From: Paenibacillus alba | GTDB taxonomy: Bacteria; Bacillota; Bacilli; Paenibacillales; NBRC-103111 | Assembly: GCF_013204855.1 (NCBI RefSeq) | Contig: NZ_JABMKZ010000038.1 | Location: 1 to 64,000, forward strand | Direction: 5' to 3' | DNA: 64,000 nucleotides | In this document: one piece after another, positions 44,022-51,461 of the stretch | Numbering within the stretch: the stretch's first letter is position 1 | How the letters are laid out: every line of letters begins with the position of its first letter | Program-made: the position numbers and the translations under genes | Notes under the pieces: generated by a model | What the model saw: only the letters and a program-made list of their open reading frames with translations | Told to the model about the DNA's origin: nothing | Databases searched by the model: none

Positions 44022-45158
44022 TTAGAATGTTTCAGGCCGTTCGGAGGTCTTGCCGAAGTGATGGAGAATCGCTTGCACGATACGTTCAGACGCTTTTCCA
44101 TCCCCATAAGGATTGGCAGCTTGGCTCATTTGGCTGTACAATTCGGGGTCCGTCAGCAGGGCGCGAGCGCGCTCGTAGACTTTCTCCTCATCGGTGCCGA
44201 CAAGCTCTAACGTGCCTGCTTGAATGCCTTCCGGACGCTCTGTGGTATCACGCAGAACAAGAACGGGCACGCCAAAAGACGGCGCTTCCTCTTGAAGCCC
44301 ACCTGAATCCGTCAGAATCATATGCGTATGCGGGTAGAAGTTATGGAACTCACTCGCGTCGAAGGGTTCTACCAGCTTGATGCGTGGGTGATTCCCAAGA
44401 ATCTCATGCGCAGGCTCTTTAACCGCCGGGCTTGGATGCACCGGATAAACAATCGCAATATCGTCGAACTCATCAGCGATCCGCTTCACAGCTCGGAAAA
44501 TTTGGCGATGCGGCTCTCCTTGAGCTTCACGGCGATGCGCCGTCATCAAGATGAGCTTGCGTCCTGCCGCCCACTCCAGAACGGGGTGGTTGAAATTCTC
44601 TTTAACAGTGTATTTAAATACATCCGTTACCGTATTGCCGGTCACATAAATTTGCGACTCGGATTTATTTTCCTTACGCAGATTGTCTGCGGACTGCTGT
44701 GTTGGCGCGAAGTGAAGATCGGCCAAAACGCCTGTTAGCTGACGGTTCATTTCCTCCGGGTATGGCGACATTTTGTTCCACGTACGAAGACCCGCTTCCA
44801 CGTGTCCTACTTGGATTTGCTGCATGAACGCCGCATAGCTCGCTAGGAACGTAGTCAAAGTATCGCCGTGCACGAGAATCAGATCAGGCTTCGCCTCTTG
44901 AAACACCGGCTCCAAACCTTGAAGCACACGCATTGTAATCTCATTCAACGTTTGACGATCCTTCATCACATTTAGGTCAAAGTTAGGTGTAATTTTGAAA
45001 ATTTCTAGCACTTGGTCCAGCATTTGACGATGCTGTGCGGTTACGCAGACTAGCGACTCAATATGCTCAGGGTGCTTCTCCAACTCCAAAATCAGCGGAG
45101 CCATTTTAATCGCTTCGGGTCTCGTGCCGAAAATCGTAATCACTTTAAGACGTTTCAT
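44022..45158 (-). CDS. wecB: UDP-N-acetylglucosamine 2-epimerase (non-hydrolysing)
   Basis: Interconverts UDP-GlcNAc and UDP-ManNAc, supplying ManNAc for the wall polymer made by TagO and TagA. It begins KVITIFGTRPEAIKMAPLILELEKHP, the family signature, with later motifs VHGDTLTTFLASYAAF, HVEAGLRTWNKMSPYPEEMNRQL and LTDSGGLQEEAPSFGVPVLVLRDTTERPE. The length is 378 residues (also called MnaA). Its Shine-Dalgarno sequence is preceded by four tandem 39-bp hairpin elements. It lies between upp and atpZ. Confidence 0.95.
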   Translation of the reverse strand: MKRLKVITIFGTRPEAIKMAPLILELEKHPEHIESLVCVTAQHRQMLDQVLEIFKITPNFDLNVMKDRQTLNEITMRVLQGLEPVFQEAKPDLILVHGDTLTTFLASYAAFMQQIQVGHVEAGLRTWNKMSPYPEEMNRQLTGVLADLHFAPTQQSADNLRKENKSESQIYVTGNTVTDVFKYTVKENFNHPVLEWAAGRKLILMTAHRREAQGEPHRQIFRAVKRIADEFDDIAIVYPVHPSPAVKEPAHEILGNHPRIKLVEPFDASEFHNFYPHTHMILTDSGGLQEEAPSFGVPVLVLRDTTERPEGIQAGTLELVGTDEEKVYERARALLTDPELYSQMSQAANPYGDGKASERIVQAILHHFGKTSERPETF

Positions 45159-45176
45159 CGGTTTTCTCTCCCCTTA

Positions 45177-45332
45177 GAGCTTTCCGTAGGAAAGCTTTCT
45201 TCGTAAGCATAGGCTGAGCTTTCCGCATGAAAGCTCACTTCGTAAGCATAAGCTGAGCTTTCCGTAGCAAAGCTCACTTCGTAAGCTTTGACTGAGCTTT
45301 CTGCCAGAAAGTTCACTTCGTAAGCTTATTGC
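45177..45332 (-). repeat. Four tandem 39-bp hairpin/TACGAAG elements upstream of wecB
   Basis: Copies begin at 45177, 45216, 45255 and 45294, exactly 39 bp apart. Plus-strand pattern: GAGCTTTCC-N3-GGAAAGCTT (stem), then (T/A)CTTCGTAAGC(A/T)T. Stem bases covary: TTTCC/GGAAA in copy 1, TTTCT/AGAAA in copy 4. The array fills the whole upp-wecB gap and ends two bases before the wecB Shine-Dalgarno sequence. Confidence 0.85.
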
Positions 45333-45335
45333 CAA

Positions 45336-45965
45336 TTACTTCGTGCCGAACAGACGATCTCCCGCGTCTCCGAGCCCTGGTACAATATAGCCATGATCAT
45401 TTAAATAATCATCAACAGCTGCTACATAGATATCCACGTCAGGATGCTCTTGTTGAACAGCCTTGATTCCTTCCGGTGCAGCGATCAGGCACATCAGCTT
45501 CATTTGCGTACAACCTCTGCGCTTAAGCACTTCAATAGCCATATTCGCCGAACCGCCGGTCGCCAGCATAGGATCAATCACGATCAACTCACGTTCCAGC
45601 ACGTCCGTAGGCAGCTTCACATAATACTCGACAGGCTGAAGCGTGTCAGGATCACGGTAAAGGCCAACATGGCCCACTTTGGCAGCAGGCATTAGCTTCA
45701 ATACGCCATCAACCATACCTAGGCCAGCTCGTAAAATCGGAATTAAACCCAGCATTCTTCCAGAAATAATTCGGCAATCTGCCGTTGTAACTGGCGTTTT
45801 CACTTGTACATGCTCAAGCGGCAGGTTTCTAGTAATTTCATAAACCATTAAAGTTGCAACTTCATCAACCAGTTCTCTAAAATCCTTCGTTTTCGTATTC
45901 TCATCCCGAATATAGGTAAGCTTATGCTGAATAAGCGGATGATCACAAATAAATAACTTCCCCAT
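45336..45965 (-). CDS. upp: Uracil phosphoribosyltransferase
   Basis: Salvages uracil with PRPP to UMP. The PRPP loop is VIDPMLATGGSANMAIEVLKRRG, and the uracil-binding end is YIVPGLGDAGDRLFGTK. The N-terminus reads KLFICDHPLIQHKLTYIRDENT. The length of 209 residues is standard. An AGGAGG site precedes the ATG at 45965. In B. subtilis upp lies between glyA and atpI; here an accessory cassette separates it from glyA. Confidence 0.97.
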   Translation of the reverse strand: MGKLFICDHPLIQHKLTYIRDENTKTKDFRELVDEVATLMVYEITRNLPLEHVQVKTPVTTADCRIISGRMLGLIPILRAGLGMVDGVLKLMPAAKVGHVGLYRDPDTLQPVEYYVKLPTDVLERELIVIDPMLATGGSANMAIEVLKRRGCTQMKLMCLIAAPEGIKAVQQEHPDVDIYVAAVDDYLNDHGYIVPGLGDAGDRLFGTK

Positions 45966-46098
45966 AATATCCTCCTAAAATAGCTTCATTTTCTATGTAT
46001 TTTGCAAAAATTAGCGTCATTGTACGACAAACCTCGTCCATTATATCATATGTTATCCAACTTATCCTCTGAAAAACCAAACATCCCCTAACAGCACG

Positions 46099-46134
46099 AA
46101 AAACCGTCCCGAGACACAAGAATCCCGGACGGTT
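46099..46134 (-). terminator. Terminator after the ABC permease genes
   Basis: AACCGTCC and GGACGGTT form an 8-bp stem over an internal loop, followed in minus orientation by TTTCG, 15 bases past the stop of the last cassette gene. Confidence 0.75.
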
Positions 46135-46148
46135 CGCTTTATTGCCGC

Positions 46149-46862
46149 TTATACGGCTATTCGTTTCTCATGACGGCTATATCGGGTCTCCAGCCAGCGG
46201 AATAACCGCTCGCAGCCCCAGCAAATAACCCAATAAATAATAGATGCATCAAAATACATTTCCAAATAGCGATAACCGTCGCCCGCCACAATTTTCGCTT
46301 GAGCCATGACCTCAATCACTTTGATCGCAAAAGCCAGCGAAGTCCCTTTGATTAAATTAATAAAAATATTGCCCAAATTGGGAAGTGCCGTAACGAATGC
46401 CTGAGGCGCAATAATTCGCGTCAAGGCCTGGGACGTCGTCATGCCGATCGACTGCGCCGCCTCCATCTGGCCAATTTCGATGTTGCTCAGCGCCCCGCGA
46501 ATCACTTCTGACTGATAAGCCGCTGAATTAATCGTGAAAGCAAGCAGCGCGATGGCTAGTGGCGACATATCCTGCAGCGGAATGTGCCATCCCCACTTTT
46601 CATTGAGAATATCAACGAGCAGCGGCGTACCGTAGAACACCACGTAGAGCTGTACCAGCAGGGGAGTTCCGCGTATGAAGGAAACATACAAAGCCCCCGC
46701 CTTATCCAGCACAGGCACTTTATATATGCGGCACAAGGCGATAACAGAGCCCAGCAAAGTTCCTAGCAGCATCGAGATGATTGCGACGAACAGCATGGAA
46801 GGGACGCCCTTCAACACCTCCGGGAACTTCTCAATGGCAAAAGCTAAACTGAATTCGACCAA
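46149..46862 (-). CDS. Amino-acid-type ABC transporter permease (TcyL/TcyM-like)
   Basis: Inner-membrane permease of the His/Glu/Arg polar amino acid family, with five helices and the EAA loop EAAQSIGMTTSQALTRIIAPQAFVTALPNLGN that docks the ATPase. It is the last gene of a five-gene cassette of two flavin monooxygenases, a binding protein and two permeases. The sequence resembles cystine-type permeases (B. subtilis TcyL and TcyM), but the substrate is inferred. No ATP-binding gene is present in the cassette. Confidence 0.88.
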   Translation of the reverse strand: MVEFSLAFAIEKFPEVLKGVPSMLFVAIISMLLGTLLGSVIALCRIYKVPVLDKAGALYVSFIRGTPLLVQLYVVFYGTPLLVDILNEKWGWHIPLQDMSPLAIALLAFTINSAAYQSEVIRGALSNIEIGQMEAAQSIGMTTSQALTRIIAPQAFVTALPNLGNIFINLIKGTSLAFAIKVIEVMAQAKIVAGDGYRYLEMYFDASIIYWVICWGCERLFRWLETRYSRHEKRIAV

Positions 46863-46882
46863 AGCAGCCCCCTCCCTTCCCT

Positions 46883-47569
46883 TTATCCGGCAATACTGAT
46901 ATGGCTTTTTTTATAGTTTCTTTCCATGATCCGAAACCCTCTCTCGATGAGAATGCTGATAATCCAGTAGATCAGGGAGACCAGAATATACACCTGAAAC
47001 GTATTTTTGCCATAATTATTCCCCAGAATGATCTGCACCTGTCCCATAAGGTCAATGATGCCGATGGAGAAGGCCAGCGATGTTTCTTTTAATAAAATAA
47101 TGACGTTGTTGCCCAAGTTAGGAATTGCGATCCCGAATGCCTGGGGTAAAATGATCCGTCTAAGCGACTGCCCGTAAGTCATGCCGATGCTGTATGCCGC
47201 CTCCTGCTGCCCGCTGCCTACGGCCAGATAAGAAGAGCGAATGACCTCGGAGAAGAACGCTGAGCTGTGCAGCGAAAAGGTGATAACAGCAAAAATCATT
47301 TTATTCCAGTTATTCACGTCAATTCCGAATAGAATCAACAGCTGCGGCAGTCCGTAATAAACAAGAAACAGTTGAACGATAGTCGGTGTACACCGCATGA
47401 AAGATAAATAAATCGTTGCCAGCCCATACAGATACTTGTTCTTCTGAATACGGGCGAGCGCAATCACCAACCCGAGCAATAAGCCGAACAGGAGAGAGGC
47501 CAGCAGAATCGTCAGCGTGACAGGCAATCTCTGGGCGATTCGCAGGACCAAATTCAGCGTTGTTTCCAT
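46883..47569 (-). CDS. Amino-acid-type ABC transporter permease
   Basis: Second permease of the cassette, 228 residues, five helices, with the EAA loop EAAYSIGMTYGQSLRRIILPQAFGIAIPNLGNNV. It probably forms a heterodimer with the product of 46149-46862; the stop and start are 20 bases apart. SFMRCTPTIVQLFLVYYGLP is the usual family segment before the loop. Substrate unknown; an organosulfur amino acid is suggested by the monooxygenase neighbours. Confidence 0.88.
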   Translation of the reverse strand: METTLNLVLRIAQRLPVTLTILLASLLFGLLLGLVIALARIQKNKYLYGLATIYLSFMRCTPTIVQLFLVYYGLPQLLILFGIDVNNWNKMIFAVITFSLHSSAFFSEVIRSSYLAVGSGQQEAAYSIGMTYGQSLRRIILPQAFGIAIPNLGNNVIILLKETSLAFSIGIIDLMGQVQIILGNNYGKNTFQVYILVSLIYWIISILIERGFRIMERNYKKSHISIAG

Positions 47570-47590
47570 TCCGGACCCACTCCTCTCAGG

Positions 47591-48484
47591 TTATTCCTTG
47601 CGGAACTTATAGCCCTGCTGCACGAACTCCAGGCTTTTGAATACATCGACTTTGAACCATTTCTCCGAAAGTTTCGACAAACTGCCATCCTTAATCAGTT
47701 CAGTCGTGGCCGCATCCACTTTCTGGGCAAGTTCTGTTTGATTTTTATTAAAAATGAAATATACCGGCTCTTTGGAAATAACGCCGCCAATCTTCAAGTT
47801 CAAATTCAACTTCTTCACGGCATCTTCGAAATGGTTGATGTTCAGCAAGTGCGCATCGTATTTGCCTGATTCCACAAGCTTCAAGTCGTCGGCTGGCGTC
47901 GTCTTGTCAACATCCTCGACTTTGATTTCCTTGCCCGGGTGTTTCAGATTGTAATCTTTGAGAATATAACGGAACCCTGAGACTGGGCTCATCGGTACTA
48001 ATTTCTTACCGACCAGATCATCCAGCGTTTTGATATCATCTCGATCTGGCTTAACAGCCAAACCTGTAATCGAATAGCCGAACTCTTGCTGCGGGTACAA
48101 ATACTTTTTCTCCCGCTCCGGATTCTTGAACCAGAAATTAGCGGCAAACGCATATTTGCCTGTATCTGTCCCGATCAATTGGCCTTCGTTGTCGACCGAT
48201 TCATATTCAAATTTATATTCTGGCAGCTTTTTCTCCAATTCCTTCAAATAATCGATGATGAAGCCGGCTGGCTGATTCTTCTCATCCAGAAAGCTGAACA
48301 ATGGCACCGGAACCGTGTTTAGTGCTGCTTTGACAACTTTCGGCGCTGCCTTGGCGGTTGGTGCTGTAGTCGTCGCAGGCACGTTGGTGGCTGCCCCTTC
48401 TTTGTTTGTAGCGGCTTTGGCGCAGCCTGCCAAAATAATAAACAGAACGACTGCCAAAATAAGATGAATGCGTGGTTGTTTCAT
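47591..48484 (-). CDS. ABC transporter substrate-binding lipoprotein (family 3)
   Basis: Extracellular receptor of the cassette, anchored as a lipoprotein: the lipobox is LAGC with Cys21. After an Ala/Thr-rich linker, the two-lobe family-3 fold begins at about residue 50 (KAALNTVPVPLFSFLDEKNQPAGFIIDYLKELEKKL). Typical amino-acid-receptor segments follow (DLVGKKLVPMSPVSGFRYIL, VESGKYDAHLLNINHFEDAV). The length is 297 residues. AGGAGG precedes the ATG. It probably binds an amino acid or an S-substituted derivative. Confidence 0.88.
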   Translation of the reverse strand: MKQPRIHLILAVVLFIILAGCAKAATNKEGAATNVPATTTAPTAKAAPKVVKAALNTVPVPLFSFLDEKNQPAGFIIDYLKELEKKLPEYKFEYESVDNEGQLIGTDTGKYAFAANFWFKNPEREKKYLYPQQEFGYSITGLAVKPDRDDIKTLDDLVGKKLVPMSPVSGFRYILKDYNLKHPGKEIKVEDVDKTTPADDLKLVESGKYDAHLLNINHFEDAVKKLNLNLKIGGVISKEPVYFIFNKNQTELAQKVDAATTELIKDGSLSKLSEKWFKVDVFKSLEFVQQGYKFRKE

Positions 48485-48511
48485 AGATGATTCCTCCTAG
48501 GTAGATGGTAT

Positions 48512-49873
48512 TTATAGGGATGCAGACGCCTGAACCTTGGACCAGCGATTGGTTGGGGAAGTCAGACCCAGATGTTCACGCAGTGTATGACCTGTGTACT
48601 CGGTGCGGTAGCGGCCTCTTTTTTGTAAAATCGGAATGACCTGCTCCACGAACTCCTCTAATCCTTGAAGATAGTGGGAAGGCATAATCGTGAATCCGTC
48701 ACAAGCAGCCTGATCGATCCATGATTCCATCAAATCAGCCAATTGTTCCGGCGTTCCAGCGAAAGTATGGTGGCCGCCAGCCGATATAACGTGCTGACTC
48801 ATTTGCCTAACCGTCCATTTCTCGCGCTGCCCCAAATCTTTCAATAGCTGCAAGCGGCTCTTCTTGCTGTTGTTGGCCTCGGCATCGATCTCCCAGTAGG
48901 GAAACGGGCCGTCCAATGGATACGACGACAAATCGACGTCAATCGTACCGGACAAGTTCCGGACCGCAATTTCGGGCAGCACCAGTTCATTGAAATAAAC
49001 CTGCCGCTCCTTGGCTTCACGTTCTGAAGATCCAAGAATAGGGGCGAGTCCAGGCAAAATATGAAACTTCTCTGCATCGCGTCCGTAAGGCTCCAGCATC
49101 CCCTTCAGATTCGCATAGTAGCGCTGGGCATCCTGCAAATTATCCTGTGCAGTGAAGACAACCTCCGCTTTGCGAGCGGCAAACTGGAGACCGCTTCCTG
49201 ATGACCCTGCCTGGAACAGCACAGGATGACCTTGTACCGGCCGGGGTATGTAGGAGCTGCCGCTGAAGGAGAAATGTGTATCCGAGTGATCGATATCATG
49301 CACTTTGGCAGGATCGAGATAGATGCCCGCTTCCCGGTTCGCAACCAGCGCATCCTCTTCCCAGCTATCCCAGAGTTTCATCGCCACCTCGACGAATTCG
49401 TTCGCCCTTTGATATCTCAGCGTATGATCCATATGGGCATCCTTGCTGAATTGGGACGCGATGCGCGGGTCCTGCGAAGTCACCATATTCCAGCCCGCAC
49501 GGCCGCCGCTCAGATGATCCAGCGTGGCGAATCGGGCCGCTACATGATACGGATCGTTATACGTAGTAGAAAGCGTTGCCGTCAGGCCAATCCGCTCTGT
49601 AACAGCAGCCATCACAGAAAGCAGCGTCAGCGTATCCAGCGTCGGTATGGAACGATCCTCCCCGACTCTCTCGTTCTGCTCTCCAATTGCGATCTGTTCC
49701 AGCACCAGAATCGTATCGAATTTCCCCCGCTCAGACAGCCTGGCGAAATCCTGATAAAAAGCAATATCCAACAGCCGATCTGCCTGTGTTTCCGGGTGGC
49801 GCCATCCGCCTGTATGCTGACCGGCATTAAGAAGGAAGACGCCGAGGTGCAGTTGTTTTTTGGTTGTTGCCAT
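48512..49873 (-). CDS. LLM class flavin-dependent monooxygenase (NtaA/SnaA/DszA family)
   Basis: Two-component FMNH2-dependent monooxygenase, bacterial-luciferase-like fold, 453 residues. Family features are the opening HLGVFLLNAGQHTGGWRHPE, RIGLTATLSTTYNDPYHVAARFATLDHLSGGRAGWNMVTS, GHPVLFQAGSSGSGLQFAARKAEVVFTA and TFAGTPEQLADLMESW. Substrates in the family are aromatic or organosulfur compounds and aminopolycarboxylates. Together with the paralogue and the amino-acid-type transporter this resembles B. subtilis YtmO-type use of S-alkyl cysteines, an inference from context. The flavin reductase is not in this cassette. Another LLM gene lies three bases upstream. Confidence 0.9.
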   Translation of the reverse strand: MATTKKQLHLGVFLLNAGQHTGGWRHPETQADRLLDIAFYQDFARLSERGKFDTILVLEQIAIGEQNERVGEDRSIPTLDTLTLLSVMAAVTERIGLTATLSTTYNDPYHVAARFATLDHLSGGRAGWNMVTSQDPRIASQFSKDAHMDHTLRYQRANEFVEVAMKLWDSWEEDALVANREAGIYLDPAKVHDIDHSDTHFSFSGSSYIPRPVQGHPVLFQAGSSGSGLQFAARKAEVVFTAQDNLQDAQRYYANLKGMLEPYGRDAEKFHILPGLAPILGSSEREAKERQVYFNELVLPEIAVRNLSGTIDVDLSSYPLDGPFPYWEIDAEANNSKKSRLQLLKDLGQREKWTVRQMSQHVISAGGHHTFAGTPEQLADLMESWIDQAACDGFTIMPSHYLQGLEEFVEQVIPILQKRGRYRTEYTGHTLREHLGLTSPTNRWSKVQASASL

Positions 49874-49876
49874 ACG

Positions 49877-51196
49877 TTAACCCCCCTTGCTGATTCGCTC
49901 GTTATCTATCGATGTTAGTCCTACCTGCTCCCTCAGAGTCGCTGCTGTGTAGGCCGTTCGGAAAAGCCCTCGCTGCTGCAGCTCAGGAATAACGTGCTGA
50001 ACGAAAGCCGTAAGCCCGCTCTCAAGCAGCGGAAACTGGAGATGAAAGCCATCGCTTCCGTACGCTTGATACCAAGCCTCCATCCAATCTGCCAGCTGCT
50101 TGGGTGTTCCTACGAAGACATGGGTACCGGTTAATTCCAGCACACTATCCGTCAGTTCGCGCAGCGTCGAAGCTGTAATCTCCGCTGCTTCCATTGCTGC
50201 CCTCAAGGCGGGGATCGCAGGCAGCGAGTCATCCAGTGGATAGGCTGCCAAATCCACCTCGAACAGATCAGACAGCAGCGCAAGCGCCGCTTGGGGATCA
50301 ACAAGACCTTTCAATTCCGCCGCTTTCTGACGCGCTTCCTCCTCCGTCCTGCCAAGAATCGGCGAGAGAGTTGTCAGGACCTTCCTACTGCCTGGCGAAT
50401 GCCCGAAGAGTTCCCTCTCTTTACCCAGCTTGGCATAGAAATCAGCAGCAGCCCTGATCGATGGCCTGGAACTGAAAAGAATCTCCGCATCAACGTTGTT
50501 CGCGCCCCCCTGCTCCCAGCTCAGGCCAAGACGAACGGGGTACCTTTGCGGTGGTCTAGGTATGCTTAGCGGGCCGCGCACCCGGAAGTAAGAACCTGTA
50601 TGGTGGATGAGATGCACCTTCTCCGAGTCGATGTATCGGCCTGACGCCTTATCAACGATAACGGCGCCTTCCTCCCAGCTGTCCCATAGACGCTCCGCGA
50701 CTTCAATGAACTCCTGACGGCGCTCTTGACGCTCGGCAGCCGACAACTCAGGCGGCCCGCCATAGCGGCGGTGCGGCTCCTGCCAGTCCGTGGCGCTGGC
50801 CAGCCACGCTATTCGCCCGCCGCTCAGATGGTCGAGCGCAGCCAATTGGCGGGCAGCCGCGAACGGCTCCGTCACCGAAGTCGATATCGCTGCGCCAAGC
50901 CCGATGTGCGCAGTCACTGACGCTAGCGCCCCCAGCAAAGTGAAAGGCTCGAGCAGCAGCCCTGGCTCCGTGCCAGTGGCACGAAGCTGCGCGGCGATGG
51001 AAGTGCGATCCAAGTACAACAGATCCAGCTTCCCTTGCTCTGCCAGCTGTGCAATACGGTAGAAATAGGCCGGTTCATGCAATTGCTGTGCTTTAACTTC
51101 CGGATGACGCCAACTCCCCGGATAATACCCGGCACCCTGTACGGACAATGCCAGATGCAGCTGCCCTCTTCTTGTCCCCATGTAGGTCCCCAACAC
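49877..51196 (-). CDS. LLM class flavin-dependent monooxygenase, paralogue
   Basis: First gene of the cassette, 439 residues, related to 48512-49873 (HLALSVQGAGYYPGSWRHPE, IGLGAAISTSVTEPFAAARQLAALDHLSGGRIAWLA, YPVRLGLSWEQGGANNVDAEILFSS, HVFVGTPKQLADWME). In the second core motif it reads GLSWEQGG where the sister has AGSSGSG, so the substrate may differ. The start is ambiguous: GTG at 51196, TTG at 51193 and ATG at 51181 are in frame; a GAGAGG site favours the first two. Its leader holds a promoter (51355-51383), two palindromes and a large hairpin (51226-51270). Confidence 0.88.
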   Translation of the reverse strand: MLGTYMGTRRGQLHLALSVQGAGYYPGSWRHPEVKAQQLHEPAYFYRIAQLAEQGKLDLLYLDRTSIAAQLRATGTEPGLLLEPFTLLGALASVTAHIGLGAAISTSVTEPFAAARQLAALDHLSGGRIAWLASATDWQEPHRRYGGPPELSAAERQERRQEFIEVAERLWDSWEEGAVIVDKASGRYIDSEKVHLIHHTGSYFRVRGPLSIPRPPQRYPVRLGLSWEQGGANNVDAEILFSSRPSIRAAADFYAKLGKERELFGHSPGSRKVLTTLSPILGRTEEEARQKAAELKGLVDPQAALALLSDLFEVDLAAYPLDDSLPAIPALRAAMEAAEITASTLRELTDSVLELTGTHVFVGTPKQLADWMEAWYQAYGSDGFHLQFPLLESGLTAFVQHVIPELQQRGLFRTAYTAATLREQVGLTSIDNERISKGG

Positions 51197-51225
51197 CTTT
51201 CCTCTCTGTTATCAGACACCAACAA

Positions 51226-51270
51226 GAGGCTAAGAATCCACCTTGCTATAAGGGGGAAATTCTTAGCCTC
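51226..51270 (-). promoter_or_regulatory. Large leader hairpin of the monooxygenase operon
   Basis: GAGGCTAAGAAT and ATTCTTAGCCTC form a perfect 12-bp stem, and the loop can extend it with CCCCCTT/AAGGTGG (one mismatch). It lies in the 5' leader between the promoter and the first gene. With no T run downstream it is not a simple terminator; it may be an attenuator, a translational element or an operator. Confidence 0.6.
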
Positions 51271-51315
51271 CGGTCGTCCAGCCAGCTATTTTTATTTATT
51301 TCTAATAAAAAGATT

Positions 51316-51340
51316 GAAATACCTTATTTCATATCGATAT
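51316..51340. promoter_or_regulatory. Candidate operator palindromes in the divergent region
   Basis: GAAATA-CCT-TATTTC (51316-51330) and ATATCGATAT (51331-51340) lie side by side at and just after the predicted transcription start of the monooxygenase operon. They are plausible binding sites for the regulator encoded at 51462. Assignment is by position and symmetry only. Confidence 0.4.
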
Positions 51341-51354
51341 ACTAGGATTAATAC

Positions 51355-51383
51355 AAAATAGCACGCCCTTTTTTTTACGTCAA
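51355..51383 (-). promoter_or_regulatory. Candidate promoter of the monooxygenase-transporter operon
   Basis: In minus orientation TTGACG and TATTTT are spaced 17 bp apart. The expected start lies beside the palindromes at 51316-51340, leaving a leader of about 150 bases with the hairpin at 51226-51270. Confidence 0.5.
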
Positions 51384-51461
51384 CTGAATGATAAAGATCA
51401 AAGAAGAATGAACAGAATTGAAGAAAATGCCCATCATTTGACAGCTAGGAGGGTTGCCCAC

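Noticed and set aside
45177..45332. CRISPR array
   Set aside because: The 39-bp period contains no unique spacers; the whole unit is repeated, and no cas genes are present.
51182..51380. S-box (SAM) or T-box riboswitch before the monooxygenase operon
   Set aside because: The leader has one large hairpin but none of the conserved S-box or T-box core sequences.
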